This document shows positions 37,501 through 49,857 of a stretch of DNA of 64,000 nucleotides, in pieces (the stretch's first letter is position 1; the number at the start of each line of letters is the position of its first letter). A model generated the notes under the pieces. The model saw only the letters and a program-made list of their open reading frames with translations. It ran no database searches and was not told where the DNA came from. Made by a program: the position numbers and the translations under genes. The DNA is from Lycocorax pyrrhopterus obiensis (Eukaryota > Chordata > Aves > Passeriformes > Paradisaeidae), in NCBI GenBank assembly GCA_014706295.1, contig JACSVZ010000004.1, positions 10,760,465 through 10,824,464 on the forward strand, read 5' to 3'.

Positions 37501-40500
37501 ATCTCAGAAAGAGAATATGCTAAGTAAATTAGAGGGTTTAACTGCACAGCAGTCAGCAGTCTTTCATCTCTGATACTGTGTGCTTGTCTGTGAATTTGGG
37601 AGCAAGTTTCCAGAGTTCCAAAAAGCTCTTGGTTTTGATGTGTGGAATCCCAATGAGCAGGAACCTCTGACAGCAGCTTTTCCCAATATTTAATCTTCAC
37701 AGTGTCAATGAAGGGAAGCTCAGGTTTTATTTTTTCCCCTCATCACCCCTTTCTGCACAGTTAACGGTGACTATTCAGAAACTCCCTTCATTAAGGTGGG
37801 CTTTATTGATGAACTTACACTCACCCAGAACATCGCAGCATGAAAGCAACATCCCTTGACCTTCTTTACATCAAGAAGGGAGGTGTTAAAACAGCCATAT
37901 TTTATCCATACAGCTGCTGCCTTGGCTGTCACTCACGCTTTAACAACATTCTTTGATGTGGGAGAATTTCAGGGTAAAGTGACAGCCATAAATGTTCATA
38001 TTGGTAAAATTCCTGTAATGTAGTCACTACATGCACTTTATTGTATATTCTGTACTTTAGTCTGCTACCTGCTGATGAAATTGAAAGCATTTGGGAGAAG
38101 GAGGGGAGAGAAAGGGTTGGGTGGATTTTTTACGTTTTTGAAGAGAAAGAACATTTAATATATTCATGTCATTTTAGTATATGACATCATTTCGTGGTCA
38201 TTTATGTAAGGTAGTAAAATAACTATTCCCAACTGCTCCTTCATGGTGAAGTAGCACGAACTGTTAGGATAACTCTGTGAAACAGGTTTGAAAAAGAATG
38301 CTGTCAAAAAATGGGTTTAAAATGCATAGAAAGCACAGCATATTTGAGATTAAGGTCTATACAAAATTAATTTTTCTCCCTTTAAAAAACAGAGAGTGGA
38401 GAAGTTCTGAATTCATTTGACAAATAAAAAAATTAGGAAAGTATGAACTGAGCAAAACTTGTCCCTGATTTGGATGTTGTATGTCAGGACAGAGGCAAAT
38501 TAGTACCTTATGAACAAGATGCTGATAATAAAGGTTATGTAAGATATATAAGTTTGTGCCATCTTTCAAAAACTTTTGAAATAGGTGGAGATTTTGAAAA
38601 ATAATAGTAGTTGCTGAGCCACCCTGAGAAGCACCACTTTCATCTGAAAAATATGGATAAATCTTGTTTACCTGCAGAAGTGTAATTTGTCATCTTAAGG
38701 TTTATCTGTCATTTTCTGTAGGCACAGCAGCATGCTTCCTCCAATATTTTATCTGTAACCATCACAAAACAAGCTGGTTTTCATTTTCAAAGCAGTATTT
38801 TCATTGTGTCCATAACTAGAATGTACCATATTTTCAATTGGTATGTCAGAGACATTGTTATAAATACCATTTATACTCCTCGAAGAGTTTCGGCTTTAAT
38901 AGAGATCGTGTTTTAGAATGTTTTCCTATCGGAGCAATGGACAGGATGGTTCTACATTAGCACTTCTGGGATTTATGCTGTATTTTGCACTACAACTGGT
39001 AAAAATTACTCATACAAGCACCTGCATGTGCAGAAGAAGAATTATCCTAGACCAGTAATAGTTCCAAAACCTGTTATTTTGCTGCTAGGAACCAGGATTT
39101 CAGTAAAGCATTCCAGCTGCTAATGGATATGCAGGGTGCTTCCGGATGAAGTCTTGATTAGTAGATGACAGATTAACAGAAGAGCTGTGTTTTATGGTTA
39201 GGGAGGTTAAACAAAACTCATGTTGCCTTTTGGATGGAGAGGAAGTAGGATCATTCAGAGACTTCACAGGAAGTCACGGGAGGAGAATGCCATGGTGATT
39301 GATGGAGGTGCTCCATTATCAAACACTTTGAGAAAACTTTTATTTCCTCTGAGTAAATCACATAGCTTGTGCAGGGCACAAGTAGAGAATTAATTTTGTT
39401 GCCTTTTGCTGGAAATATGTCAAATGGTATTCAAGCCAAAATTTAGGAAGGGAAATTGCATAGTGTATTTAAGCCAATTGTGTGGTTAATGTTCCCTTTG
39501 AATTTAGCAGCTTTTATTGTTTGGTAAATTACGTTTTGTTGAAAATTCTCTTTTTATGTAAAGGTCATTTAGATTTCTATGTCCAGACACATGTAATAGA
39601 CCACCAGAAGTTGAAAACTTTTCCTGTAAACTAAATGTGTAAATAGGTTGATTATTTTCATCTAACTGAAAATACTGCAATTTTATTTTATTCATGCAAA
39701 ACTCTATTTAAGTAGTACTTAAGGAAATTATATTCTCTCAGTTGCATTAGCATTTGAGTCTGGTCTGTTCCCTAGGTAAGGAAATCCAAGCTTGGAGAAT
39801 AATAATTTTGTATGTGCCACATATTGAGAAAGTGTACTTTTGGCTGGGGAAGGAGTTCAGACTGAAAAAATACCTTTGGTGAATCCTTCCAAACAAGAAT
39901 GGTACGGGCAGGCACCCAAGGGCTTTACAGACTGCTGAGTCCCCAGCTACTGCAGCCCTTGATGGGTAAAGATAGGACTTGTTTTGTTGGATGGCCCTGG
40001 AGATCAGGATTGAGATTTTCAGCTTGAATAATTGTGGGCTGAAATCTACCAGGAGCATAAGATAATATCCATGAGGGAGTGTGAAACTATTCCCTTCTAG
40101 TTGCAGAAAGACTACCAAGTGTTTCTGAGCAGCCACATTTTGCACAAGCTTGAACCTTTGTATTAATTCTAGGTGTGCCTCTACATGGCAGGAGAATCCA
40201 TATGGTGCATGTCTGAATCACCATCAAGGGGATCTTGTCTGTGAGTAAAGGATCAGGTTTTAAGCCATGTGCAATCTGGAGAGAAGCTTTCTGCAGGCAA
40301 TTATTTTAGTCTATCATCTTAATTAAATAGTAATTTAAGTGTGATTCAAAGCTTCCCATCACTCTAGAAGAACAGATGGGGAAGACATTCCTCAGGAAGT
40401 CCTCTAAAAAATATTCATATTAGACTTATTCAGGTTTATTTTGTGCCAGGTGTTTCTTTGTGCAAGAAACCGATACTCCTGGCAGTCCTGAATAATCAGG

Positions 40501-43500
40501 TACACATCTTCTTTTAGACTCTGGAATAGCTTGTAATCTGTGAGACAAAAGAGAGATCAGGTTTAGCTCTTTTTATCTGACACTGAGTTTCTGTGACCTA
40601 CATGTCTTGTGGCAGATAGCTGGAAATCCTAGTGCAGTTGGCTTCTTTATACACCGAAGTGTGTTATCAGCTGAAATATGCAAAAATAAATGTTGGCTAC
40701 ACGGGTGAGCTGTGTAAGCATCCAATGTAAGCCAGAATCCAGGGGTAAAAGTGTGCCACTGTTCCCTTAAAGCCTGCCAGCCAACCCAAAGGTGCCAAAA
40801 TTCAGGTCTACGCTGCTTCTATAAAAAATTCCCTGCATGGCTTCCTGACTCATGTAACACAGATTGGTCTCTGCAAGTCTGAATTGCCGTCAAGCTCCTT
40901 TAAAATTTCAGTCTAACCAAAGTGAATAAAATGAAAGAATCTGAAGTTCAAGGACCTCAGAAGCCAATACAGATTTTTTTCCTTGCATATATAGCTATTT
41001 GAAGATAATTTTGGAATAGATCACAGTTTGTCAAAGAAAGTACAGCAAAAATCTGTGGTAAGATTTCCTTGTAAGAGAAGGATGCAGGAAGACAGGTTGT
41101 GCTGGCCATTTCCTGTCCCAGTACCAAGTTCTCATCTTTTGATTACTTAGCATTTTGCTCCAAATTTTTATGAAAGAGGGTCTACTGAGACATTAACAGC
41201 CTGTTAACGGACCTGGGTTTCTGCCTCAGAAAGAGATGTGTGTTAGAAGAAGTCAGAATTTGAAGATCTGATTCGCTTTTCCTGCTTTTAACTTCAGGTT
41301 GGATGTAAAGCCAGTTCCTAATCTCAGTCAGATGCAGCAAAAGCTTCTATCCTCATATACATAGACAGCATCATTCAGACTGGAGAATTTCACTGCATCC
41401 TGTATTACGCAAAGCCAGATTCCAGGTAAAAATCCCTGGGTTTCTGATCCTAGGAAGTTCAGCAAATGGAAGCACATTTACACTGAATTCTTTTTGCAGC
41501 ATGTTGCTTAGTTTTATTTTTCTCTCCTTTATTTCTTTCCCCATTCCCTAATACAGTTTATCCATTACTTTATGTTTGTTTTTTCTTGCCTATTTTACTT
41601 TTTACTTTTCCCCCATCTTTCTTATTCTCCATATTTTCACTGCTTTGAAAAGTAAATGCTTCTGCCTTGTTGCTATTCTTTTGTCTGTTGTCTTTTGCTT
41701 CTTGTCCAAATATTTTTGGTTTTTATTTGCTCAGCCTTCTCTGGTGTTTCTGCTCTGCCAGCTTTAGTCTAAATGATTCTTTTTCAAAGGAATTAGTCTG
41801 GTCTCCACATACTCAGTTGTACTCTTTCATCTCTCATGGCCTGTTCTTACCTCTAGGAACACTTAAGTAACACTATAATACATTAATTGTTAAAGCATCA
41901 TTAAAAATAGCTAAACAACTAGCAACATTCTTGTATTCTGAATGGAGAAGCACAGATAAAGGGAGAGACTGCTCATGACACAGGATTTTTAAGTGATAAT
42001 TTCCTGTGTTTTCCCCTCTAAGTTTCCTCCCTGCAAACGTGGTGCCTTTGAAAATTTTGCTTTATTGCCATGATTTGCCTGGAGCAGAGTGTAAATAATG
42101 GAGTGGAAATACCTGCAATTGCTCCATAAATTGTTCTGAGTTGCCTGATCCCAGATGAACAGTATTGCTGGTGGGGCGTTGAGAGAGTTAAGAAGATGCA
42201 GGAACTTCCCTGACATCAGGCAGGGTACTGACAGCCACAGAGCTGGTCTTCCCTTGCTGGAGTAGGAAAGCCCTTTGTAAAATAAAAGTGAGAACAGGTG
42301 GTTTTCAAGAGCCTGGTGTGGGCTTACACGGCATAACAAAGGTTTTCACACGTTATGAAAGGTGCTTTTAGGACCTCAGTGAGAGATACGGAGATCTGCA
42401 ACAGCCATCCCAAAACCACAGTGAGCCATGGGACTCCCCTGCCCCTCCCTGCTCATTAGGAATTCCTGGAAGTTTGACTGTGTGCTTATTTTCAATTCCA
42501 AGACTCACAGTGCCTTGCTCATGTGCAAATGCTTGGAGCATTTCAGGGTGTTCCTTCACAGGGAGTGAGGAGGTTGCAAAGTGGCCTTTTTTCCAGTGCA
42601 GTCCCTGGTTCTAGTCTGTTCTATCAGTACAAAATGCTGAATGAAAATGAATTTAAAAGAAGCTTTTGAAGAGGCCTCCATTACATAGTGATGATTGAGT
42701 CCTCTCTATTGTGTTTTACCCTATTTGACACCTAACAGTTATTGGCACTTTTAAAATTTAAGTGGCTTTGGCTTTTTAACTTTAAATGCTTTCTCCCAAT
42801 TAATATGACCAGGTCTTGAACTGAAGCCAGCTTATCCCAGTTGATGCTCCTCTATGTAACTCTCCTGACCAAATTTCCACAAAGGCTTTTGGAGAGGAGC
42901 AAAGAAAGGGATTTAACTTCTCTTTTTTTAGTCTTTTTAAAACTGACCTCCCTGTAGAGATGCCTTTAATTTCAGGAGGCATGCAGCATAAATCCTGTGT
43001 GTTCCATTGCTTGATGTAGTGAACAGGCTTTCTGTGCCTATGTCATGAAGTGTTACAGTAAAACAAGGAGCCTGTTGTTGCTATATTTTCATTTTGTGTT
43101 ACTAAAGATTCCAGCTGACTCAAGCCATTAAAACTGTAGAATTACCTGGTAACCAACAACACAGGCTTGAAGTCTGGGATAAGAAAATGACAGAATGTTT
43201 TCTACAAATAAATATAAATGAAATAATAAATGCAAAAGACTCTTTAAACTGTCCAGCTTTTCTATCCAACTGATTCACTCTACAGCCTACAGAATCTGGA
43301 GAATTACGCTGCACCTTCCCTTTATGGTAGGTCTTCATGCCCACACCCAGCCTAACTTCCTTAGGCTGCATAGTGACTTCTTAAAATTTTACCTGTGTCC
43401 ATATTCCCCACCAATGCTGCTTTTAAACTTCACTCAAGCAGCAACACTTTATCCTCCACAACTAGTTTGCTGTTCTTATCATTTCTGTTTAGTAGAAGGA

Positions 43501-45440
43501 GACATCTGGGGGTAGAGCTGTAAACAGATTTTCCACAGTGGTTTCCATGTCCTGCCTCCTTCCATCTTCCAAAAAGAGGCTCCTAACTTGAATGACATTT
43601 TAGTATCAAAATCCATTTTCTGTTAGATTCAAACTGGGTTCCTCATCTATCAAACTCTCCATATGTAGAAGATTTTGAACATCTTTTGCACTCGTTTTGC
43701 TATATTAATGAGAAACTGTTACAAAAGGTTACCAACAGCAATAGAAGCTCTTGTATGGAAAATGTTATCTAAGATGGAAATACAGATTTTTATTAGTTAC
43801 TGCTCCTAGCAGTAAGCAGCTGATTTGTTCCTGGTGCAAGGAATTTTCTGTGTGATCTGTTTGGGCAATGATAATGTGCACCTGAAGACAATCTAAGCAT
43901 TAGCGCTTCAGACTGCCACACACCTGGTGGTATTGCATATTGCACAAACTACTCAGGCTATAGCAAAATCCGTAGTAGCTTGAAAATAAAATCTTACGTG
44001 GATGACAATTTTGTCAAAAGATGATCTCAGTATTCATGTGAAACTTCATCATCCTGGCTCATTATTTGAATTTTGTTATGTTCCGAATGCAAAAACTGTG
44101 ACTTTTTAGATTTACTTACACATGACGTGTTTGTTTCCTTTGTTTTGACAGCTAGCCCTACCCATTTGTTTGTATGTAATTTTAAAAAAACCCATATGAC
44201 TTCTTTCACATAACTTCTTTAGAATCTACTTAACAGTAAGCATAAGGCAGGTTCAGATGGTTCGGATAGAAGTTCACTTCTGAATAATCACGTCCTTAAC
44301 TGCTTTGCTAAACTGAGCAATGACTTCCAGTCAGCAATAGCATGGAAGCATGTCTCTGCTTAACTTCATGCTCAGATGATTTTTTGAGTAGGGATATTTT
44401 GACTGTGGGCCTCCCATCCCCCTAGGAGCTGACTGATCCAAAAGAAGGAGGTAATATGAAGAACTGCTTTTCAGAACAGAACTGTGGACTGTTTTTTGGC
44501 ATTGCTGTTGCAGAAATTCCTTTTTTCTGAGCTTCACAGGTACATGCTGGTCCATTTCCAAACCAGCACCCTTCTGAGTGGTGGCCCAGGTCTCATTTTG
44601 TTTCGTTTGTAGCCCTGGCTTTGTTATTTTGATTATTTTGGTTTGTTCCAGGAGTGAATCCAACTGGGGCATTGTTCTGAAACTAGAAATACACCATAGT
44701 TTATCACATTACATTTATGATGATAAAAGTCCTTCCTTTTTGAGCTTGTGCATTTTTCACTTTGACTAATTAAGGGAAGATGGTTTAACTACTAGCATGT
44801 AAAGAAGTTTGGTTTCTTCATTGCATGTGCGTTTAGTTAATGCGGTTTCTGCCATTCTTACAAGGGAAGAACAGCTGTGAAGAAATTTAAGACTTTGATA
44901 GTGAAGGTCATTGAATGGGCTCATTTTCAGTGTTTCCTTAGAAATAGACCTTAAAAAATAGCAGTAAGTTTTTCCCCTTATGTACAGTGATTTAAAATGT
45001 GGTGTACAGTGATTTAAAATGTGGTGTAGAGGATCTTGTGAAATCAGAGAATACTGAGGGCTTTTTGTATTTATCATAGTTTTTTTCATTAATATAAAAA
45101 AAAAATCAGGTATAAAATGTTTTGTTCTGTTACTTCTTATAACCCCTTTCCAGGTCCCTAGATATTTTGGAAGGTGTGTACAGGAGCCTGGGAGTGTCAT
45201 GAGTTACACACGACAAATTAAATACAGGGGTGACTTGGCAAAGTCTGTTAAAGAGTTCTGTAGCTGCACCAGTAAGAAGAGATAAGGGGGAAAATGGGGC
45301 TTTTATAAAAGCAGCTGTCATTTTGTGAGGGCAGGACTGCTGGAATGGGTGATGGTGAGAAATGCCCCAGGGCGTGCTGGATTTTTAGGTGGTTCATGTA
45401 GGAGAAGGTGGGAATCAGCATCTGTGGAAGAATGGTAAGA
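28557..45440. other. Unique DNA, no gene recognised
   Basis: The largest gene-free, repeat-poor stretch. The longest open frames are 170 codons (34,095-34,607, minus), 145 codons (30,586-31,023, minus), 144 codons (44,766-45,200, minus) and 132 codons (39,747-40,145, minus). None resembles a known family and none has a plausible exon set. Segments at about 33,800-34,130 and 37,770-38,080 look like conserved noncoding DNA. T tracts (for example 31,407-31,420) are present. Confidence 0.5.
44981..45024. repeat. 22-bp perfect tandem duplication
   Basis: TGTACAGTGATTTAAAATGT plus GG occurs twice back to back (44,981-45,002 and 45,003-45,024) with no differences, indicating a recent slippage or duplication event. 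Confidence 0.9.
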
Positions 45441-45479
45441 GAATCACAGAGTCACAGAATCAACTAGGTTGGAAAAGAC

Positions 45480-46135
45480 CTTTGAGTCCAACCTACGACC
45501 TAACACCACCATATCAACCAGACCATGGCACTGAGTGCCACATCCAGTCTTTTCTTGAACACCTCCAAGGGATGGTGATGCCACCACCTCCCTGGGCAGC
45601 CATTCTAATGCCCAGTCACCCTTTCTGTGAAGAACTTCTTCCTAATATGCAGCCTAAACTTCCCCTGGTGCAGCTTGAGACTATGCCCTCTTGTCCTGTT
45701 GCTGGTTGCCTGGGAGAAGAGACTGACCCCCACCTGGTTACATCCTCCTTTCAGGCAGTTGTAGTGAGTGATAATGTCACCCTGGAGCCTCCTCTTCTCC
45801 AGGGTGAGCCCCTCCAGCTCCCTCAGCTGCTTCTCATAGGACTTTTGTTCCAGACCCTTCATCGGCCTTGTTGCCTTTCTCTGGACACGTTTGAGCACCT
45901 CAACATCCTTCCCAAATTGGGGCATCCAGAACTGGACACAGTACTCAAGGTGTGGCCTCACCAGTGCCGAGTACAGGGGAAGAATGACTTCCCTAGTTCT
46001 GCTGGCCACGCTATTCCTGATACAGGCCAGGTGCCACTGGTCTTCTTGGCCACCTGGGCACACTGCTGGCTCATGTTCTGTCAGCACCCCCAGGTTCCTT
46101 TCTGCCTGGCCACTGTCCAGCCATTCTGTCCCCAA
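45480..46135 (-). pseudogene. CR1 ORF2, C-terminal part (broken)
   Basis: The open stretch at 45,605-46,135 encodes the carboxyl end of CR1 ORF2, after the reverse transcriptase core. Recognisable segments are REVILPLYSALVRPHLEYCV, a VLKRVQRKATR segment and GLTLEKRRLQGDII, all standard in this family. A TAG at about 45,604-45,606 stops it early; beyond it, in the same frame, a family-typical PLEVFKKRLDVAL segment continues to a natural stop near 45,480. The premature stop replaces a tryptophan codon position, a single-base nonsense change. Confidence 0.85.
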
Positions 46136-46374
46136 CCTGTAGCACTGCAGAGGGTTGTTGTGGCCAAAGTGCAGGACCTGCTCTTGTTAAACCTCATATC
46201 ACTGGATTTGGCCCATCTATCCAACCTGTCCAGGTCCGTCTGCAGAGCCTTCCTACCCTCCAGCAGACTGACACTGGCACCCAGCTTGGTGTTGTCTTCA
46301 AATTTGCTGATGGTGGACTCAATCCCCTCATCCAGATTATCAGTAAAGATACTAAGCAGGACTGGGCCCAACAC
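46081..46374 (-). pseudogene. CR1 ORF2, reverse transcriptase palm with lost active site
   Basis: This part follows the reverse transcriptase fingers and holds the FxDD-type catalytic box. The family reads FADDTKLG; here it reads FEDNTKLG (about 46,282-46,305), so the second catalytic aspartate is asparagine and the alanine is glutamate. Surrounding family features (a [18 protein letters not shown] segment before it, DLDRLDRWA after it) are present. The frame overlaps the next fragment imperfectly, showing frameshifts on both sides. The polymerase would be dead even if the frame were open. Confidence 0.85.
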
Positions 46375-46426
46375 AGATCCCTGGGGACACCACTAGTGAC
46401 TGGCTGCCAACTGGATGCAGCACCGT

Positions 46427-46920
46427 TCACCAGCACTCTCTGGGCCTGGCCATCCAGCCGGTTCTTAAACCAAGAGTTTGCACCTGTCCAAGCCCATGGG
46501 CTGCCACCTTTTCCAGGAGTGTGCCATGGGAGATGGTGTCAAAGGCTTTGCTGAAATCCAGGTAGACAACATCCACAGCATTCCCCTCATCCACCAGGAG
46601 GGTCAACTGGTCATAAAAGGAGATCAGGCTGGTCAGGCAGGACCTGTCCCTCCTAAATCCATGCTGGCTGGGTCTGATCCCTGGGCTGTCCTGTAGGTGC
46701 CATGTGACCACACTCAACATGATCTATTCCATAACCTTGCTGGGCACTGAGGTCAGGCTGACAGGCCTGGAGTTTCCCAGATCCTCCTTCCAGCCTTTCT
46801 TGTGGATGGCCATCCCACTGGCCAGCTTCCAGTCATCTGGGACCTCCCCAGTTAGCCAGGACTGATGGTAAATTATGGAGAGTGGCTTGGCAAGCTCTTC
46901 CACTGGCTCTCTCATCATCT
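46427..46920 (-). pseudogene. CR1 ORF2, reverse transcriptase fingers and first palm motif
   Basis: Two open pieces (46,724-46,918 and 46,427-46,720), separated by a stop, cover the N-terminal half of the reverse transcriptase: SWLTGEVPDDWK, then NSRPVSLTSVPSKVME, then QHGFRRDRSCLTSLISFYD and YLDFSKAFDTISH. The last contains the first catalytic aspartate, unchanged here. A stop near 46,723 and a shift near 46,427 break the frame relative to its neighbours. Confidence 0.88.
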
Positions 46921-46967
46921 AGGATGGATCCCCTCTGGTCCCATAGACTTGTGAGCATCTAAGTGGC

Positions 46968-47523
46968 TCAGCAGGCCTCTGCTTCCTCTTGGGTAACAGG
47001 GGGGCTATTTTGCTCCCTGTCCCCATCTACCAGCTCAGGAGGTGAGTTGTCCTGAGGATGAACTGTCTTATTGTTGAAAACTGAGGCAAAGAAGGTATTA
47101 AGCACCTCAGCCTTTTCCTCATCTTTGGTAACTATATTTCCCCCCATGTCCAATAAAGAATGGAGATTTTCCTTGCCGTTCCTTTTGCTATTAATGTATT
47201 TATAAAAACACTTTTTGTCATCCTTCACTGGAGTGGCCAGGTTAAGTTCTAATTGGGCTTTCACCTCTCTTAGTTTTCTTCCTACATAACCTAGTGACAT
47301 CCTTAAACATTTCCTGAGTTGTCTGCCCCTCTTTCCAAAGGTGATACACCCTCTTTTTTCCCCTTAGTTCTTTCAAAACCTCCCTGGCATCCAGGCTGGT
47401 CATCTTCCCTGTCAGCTCATCTTCTGGCACATAGGGACAGGCTGCTCCTATGCCTTCAAGATTCCTTTCTTGAAGTATGTCTATCCTTCCTGGACCCCTT
47501 TGTTTTGAAGGGCTGTTTCCCAA
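46968..47523 (-). pseudogene. CR1 ORF2, linker between endonuclease and reverse transcriptase
   Basis: Two overlapping open pieces in different frames (47,242-47,523 and 46,968-47,300) show a frameshift near 47,270. They carry the charged linker typical of CR1: YVGRKLREVKAQLELNLA, KKCFYKYINSKR, a KDEEKAEVLNTFFASVF segment and DSPPELVDG-like text. The segment has no catalytic residues but is a reliable family marker. Confidence 0.85.
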
Positions 47524-48083
47524 GGTACTCTCCTAATCAATCTCTTGAATAGGCTGAAGACTGCCCTCCAGAAGTCCAGTGTAGAAGTTTTGTTGATGCC
47601 CCTCCTTGTTTCACAGAACATTAAGAACCATTATTTCACAGTCACTGTTCCCTGGACAGCCTCCGAGCACCACATCTCCCACCAGCCCTTCTCTGTCTGT
47701 AAACAGCAGGTCTAGCAGAGCCCCACCCCTGGTAGGCTAACTCACCGGCTGCAACAAGAAGCTCTTCTCCATTCACTCTAAGAACCTCCTAGATTGCCTC
47801 TTCTCTGCTGGTTGAGTTCCCAGCAGATATCTGGCAGGTTAAAGTCTCCTACAAGGACAAGGGCTGGCAATCTCGAAACGTGATCCGGCTGCTTATAGAA
47901 TAATTCCTCCACCTCTTCATCCTGGTTGGGTGGTCCGTAATAGACTCCCACCAGGATATTGGCCTTGTTGGCCTTCCCTGTGATGTTTACCTATGGGCGC
48001 TCAGCCTTATCGTCATTAATCTCAAGTTCTGGAGTGTCAAGAGCCTCCCTTGTATACAGAACCACCCCTCCACCTCTTCTGCC
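47524..48083 (-). pseudogene. CR1 ORF2, endonuclease domain (heavily broken)
   Basis: No long open frame survives, but the endonuclease can still be followed piecewise on minus: PIGKHHREGQQGQYPGGSLL near 47,950-48,005, and DLLFTDREGLVGDVVLGG at about 47,665-47,720. The AP-endonuclease SDH motif reads SDC (47,638-47,646), so the catalytic histidine is lost. Several in-frame stops lie between these landmarks. In an active CR1 this domain nicks the target DNA to start reverse transcription. Confidence 0.8.
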
Positions 48084-48530
48084 TCACCTGTCTCTTCTGA
48101 AGAGCTTGTAGCTGTCCATTGCAGTGCTCCAGTTATGCGAGTCATCCCACCGCCTTTCCGTGATGGCGACTACGTCACAGCTTTCCTGCTGTACCACGGC
48201 TTCCAGTTCCTCTTGTTTGTTACCCATGCTGCGTGCATTAGTGTGCATGCTCTTCAGCAGGGCTGCTGATTTCACCCAACTCTGGCTTACTACCCTTAGG
48301 GTCCTCTCTGGAGAGCCTGGTTTCATCCCCTTCCCCTTTCGAACCTGGTTTAAAGCCCTCTCAGTCAGCCCTGCCAGCTCATGGGCTAGAATCCTTTTGC
48401 TCTTGTTGGATAAATGGAGCCCATCTGACTCAAGCAGGCCTGGTGCCATAAAAGTAGCCTCATGATCAAAAAATCCAAAATTCCGCTGATGGCACCAGCC
48501 CTTAAGCCATTCATTGATAAGGTGGGTTTT
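48084..48530 (-). pseudogene. CR1 ORF1 end (esterase motif) joined in frame to ORF2 start
   Basis: An open stretch reads from HLINEWLKGWCHQRNFGFFD through ESDGLHLSNKSKRI and HELAGLTERALN. This is the end of CR1 ORF1, whose C-terminal domain is an SGNH/esterase-like fold; the DGLHLS motif (about 48,408-48,431) keeps the Asp and His of its catalytic set, while the serine and the rest of the domain are truncated away. Without an intervening stop the frame continues into the ORF2 endonuclease start (HTNARSMGNKQEELE, then AITERRWDDSHNWS). In the family these are separate ORFs; I infer that the ORF1 stop was lost or shifted here. Confidence 0.75.
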
Positions 48531-48911
48531 CCTTGGATGCAGTGCACCCGAGAGCCCCCATAGAGTGCGAGGGAGAGTGAGCTCCTGAAATCCTGTATGA
48601 TTCTGATCCTCTAGAGAGATCTCTCTGGGATAGCTGAAGAGTTCTTGGATTGTTGGAGGAGACAGTGTTATACCTCAGAACAGGATGGGTAGATGTCAGG
48701 TAGGAAGCTGGGAGGGAAATACTAATTAGTGGTAGCATGAGCTGGCTCTGTTTGGGGCCTCCAAAATGTAGGTTCTGGTGCTGGCTTGGGGTGATGGGGG
48801 GAGAGTGCAGATGGAACTTAGAATGGTTATGAAAGGATTTATGTCATGTTGTCCTTGAACTGGCATGTTTTTAGTGGCCACTCTTTATGTTCCCATGTAC
48901 CAACTGTAGAG

Positions 48912-48967
48912 TTAGAACATTACTACTACCAGTTTACTACTACATTAGAACTTACTACTACCAGTTA
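48912..48967. repeat. Short imperfect direct duplication
   Basis: TTAGAACATTACTACTACCA and TTAGAACTTACTACTACCAG occur about 33 bases apart with an intervening TACTACTACA, probably slippage within TAC units. Confidence 0.75.
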
Positions 48968-49754
48968 CCCTGTTAAGGGAAAAGTGGTTTTCAAGGAATT
49001 CAGGTAAGAAGCCTTTTATATACTGCAAAGTATTTAATGAATGTGTTCTTCAGGTATGTTTTTTCTGTTGTTACTTTTGCTGAGGAAACTTGAGCTTGAA
49101 TTGCTTTGCTTGCTGTAGTGGGATGGGTTGAGTTTAGAGAGCAAAAGATAAGGTGAAGAATATGTACTAAAAATAAAAAATGGTCATTTGTTTATTTTGT
49201 TAGGTACTGATTATTGTTTTCTGATACAGTGGTGGAAGTAAATTATATATAATCTAGTTCAATGCAGTTATTCAGATTCATTTGCTTTTTCGTATTGTGC
49301 TTAAAGTTCTCATCAAAACATTAAATATAACAAGTCTTGGTTTAAAAAAAGAAAACCCAAACCCCAACAACCACTCCAGCAGAGTTAAGTGTTTTGTTAT
49401 GCCCTTAATTCTGTATTTTTCTTTCTGCACACAATCATTTGTATTCTTTGGCAATCATTATGTGGTGTAATGGAAGTGAGCCGAAACTCTCTAAGTGCAG
49501 AGCTGTCTTTTATAAAGAGATTTTTAGAAAGAAATGGGTTGTGGCAAGGGATTAATATATAAAATACATCAGCATACACAGAGTATCTTCCGTATTTAGT
49601 GGCAATACGAAAATATTCATAATTGTGTGGAGTCATTCTCATGGGAGCCATTTCATATAATTAATTTCCAATAATTACATTACTATGTAATATCATATCA
49701 TATGAGAAGATGGATACTCTGTATGGTAGCTGGCAACTATAAGTGGCTAATTCT

Positions 49755-49857
49755 TTAGTTCTTTAAGGAGAATAGATCCATACAGAAATGACTTTTTACA
49801 AGGAGTTTAGTTCTTTAAAGAGAATAGATCCATACAGAAATGACTTTGCAAGGAGGG
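49755..49857. repeat. 52-bp tandem duplication
   Basis: Two adjacent copies of a unit starting TTAGTTCTTTAA and ending in CAAGGAG (49,755-49,806 and 49,807 to about 49,857). They differ by one base (GGAGAATAG versus AGAGAATAG) and a small indel in the ACTTT tract. No known repeat family is involved. Confidence 0.9.

Larger units (their letters stand above)
45441..48540 (-). mobile_element. CR1 LINE, long 5'-truncated copy (about 3.1 kb)
   Basis: Minus-strand CR1. Its 3' end at 45,441 carries the octamer-like GATTCTGTGACTCTGTGATT terminus. Moving 5' (rightwards) come the 3' UTR, the end of ORF2, reverse transcriptase, linker, endonuclease, and the last part of ORF1 with the esterase-type motif. 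The intact family member is about 4.5 kb, so roughly the first third is missing; similarity fades near 48,540. Several stops and frameshifts divide ORF2, and catalytic residues have changed, so the copy cannot move by itself. It is the longest repeat in the window and much less decayed than the 7.4 kb copy. No target duplication was found, which is usual for CR1. Confidence 0.93.

Noticed and set aside
39770..40620. Possible very old transposon remnant
   Set aside because: The text felt repeat-like but I could not tie it to a family or find ends, so no feature was called.
45389..46396. 335-codon plus-strand open frame, the longest in the window
   Set aside because: It is the antisense of the CR1 ORF2 3' half; its text has no protein-family features while the minus strand is clearly reverse transcriptase-related.
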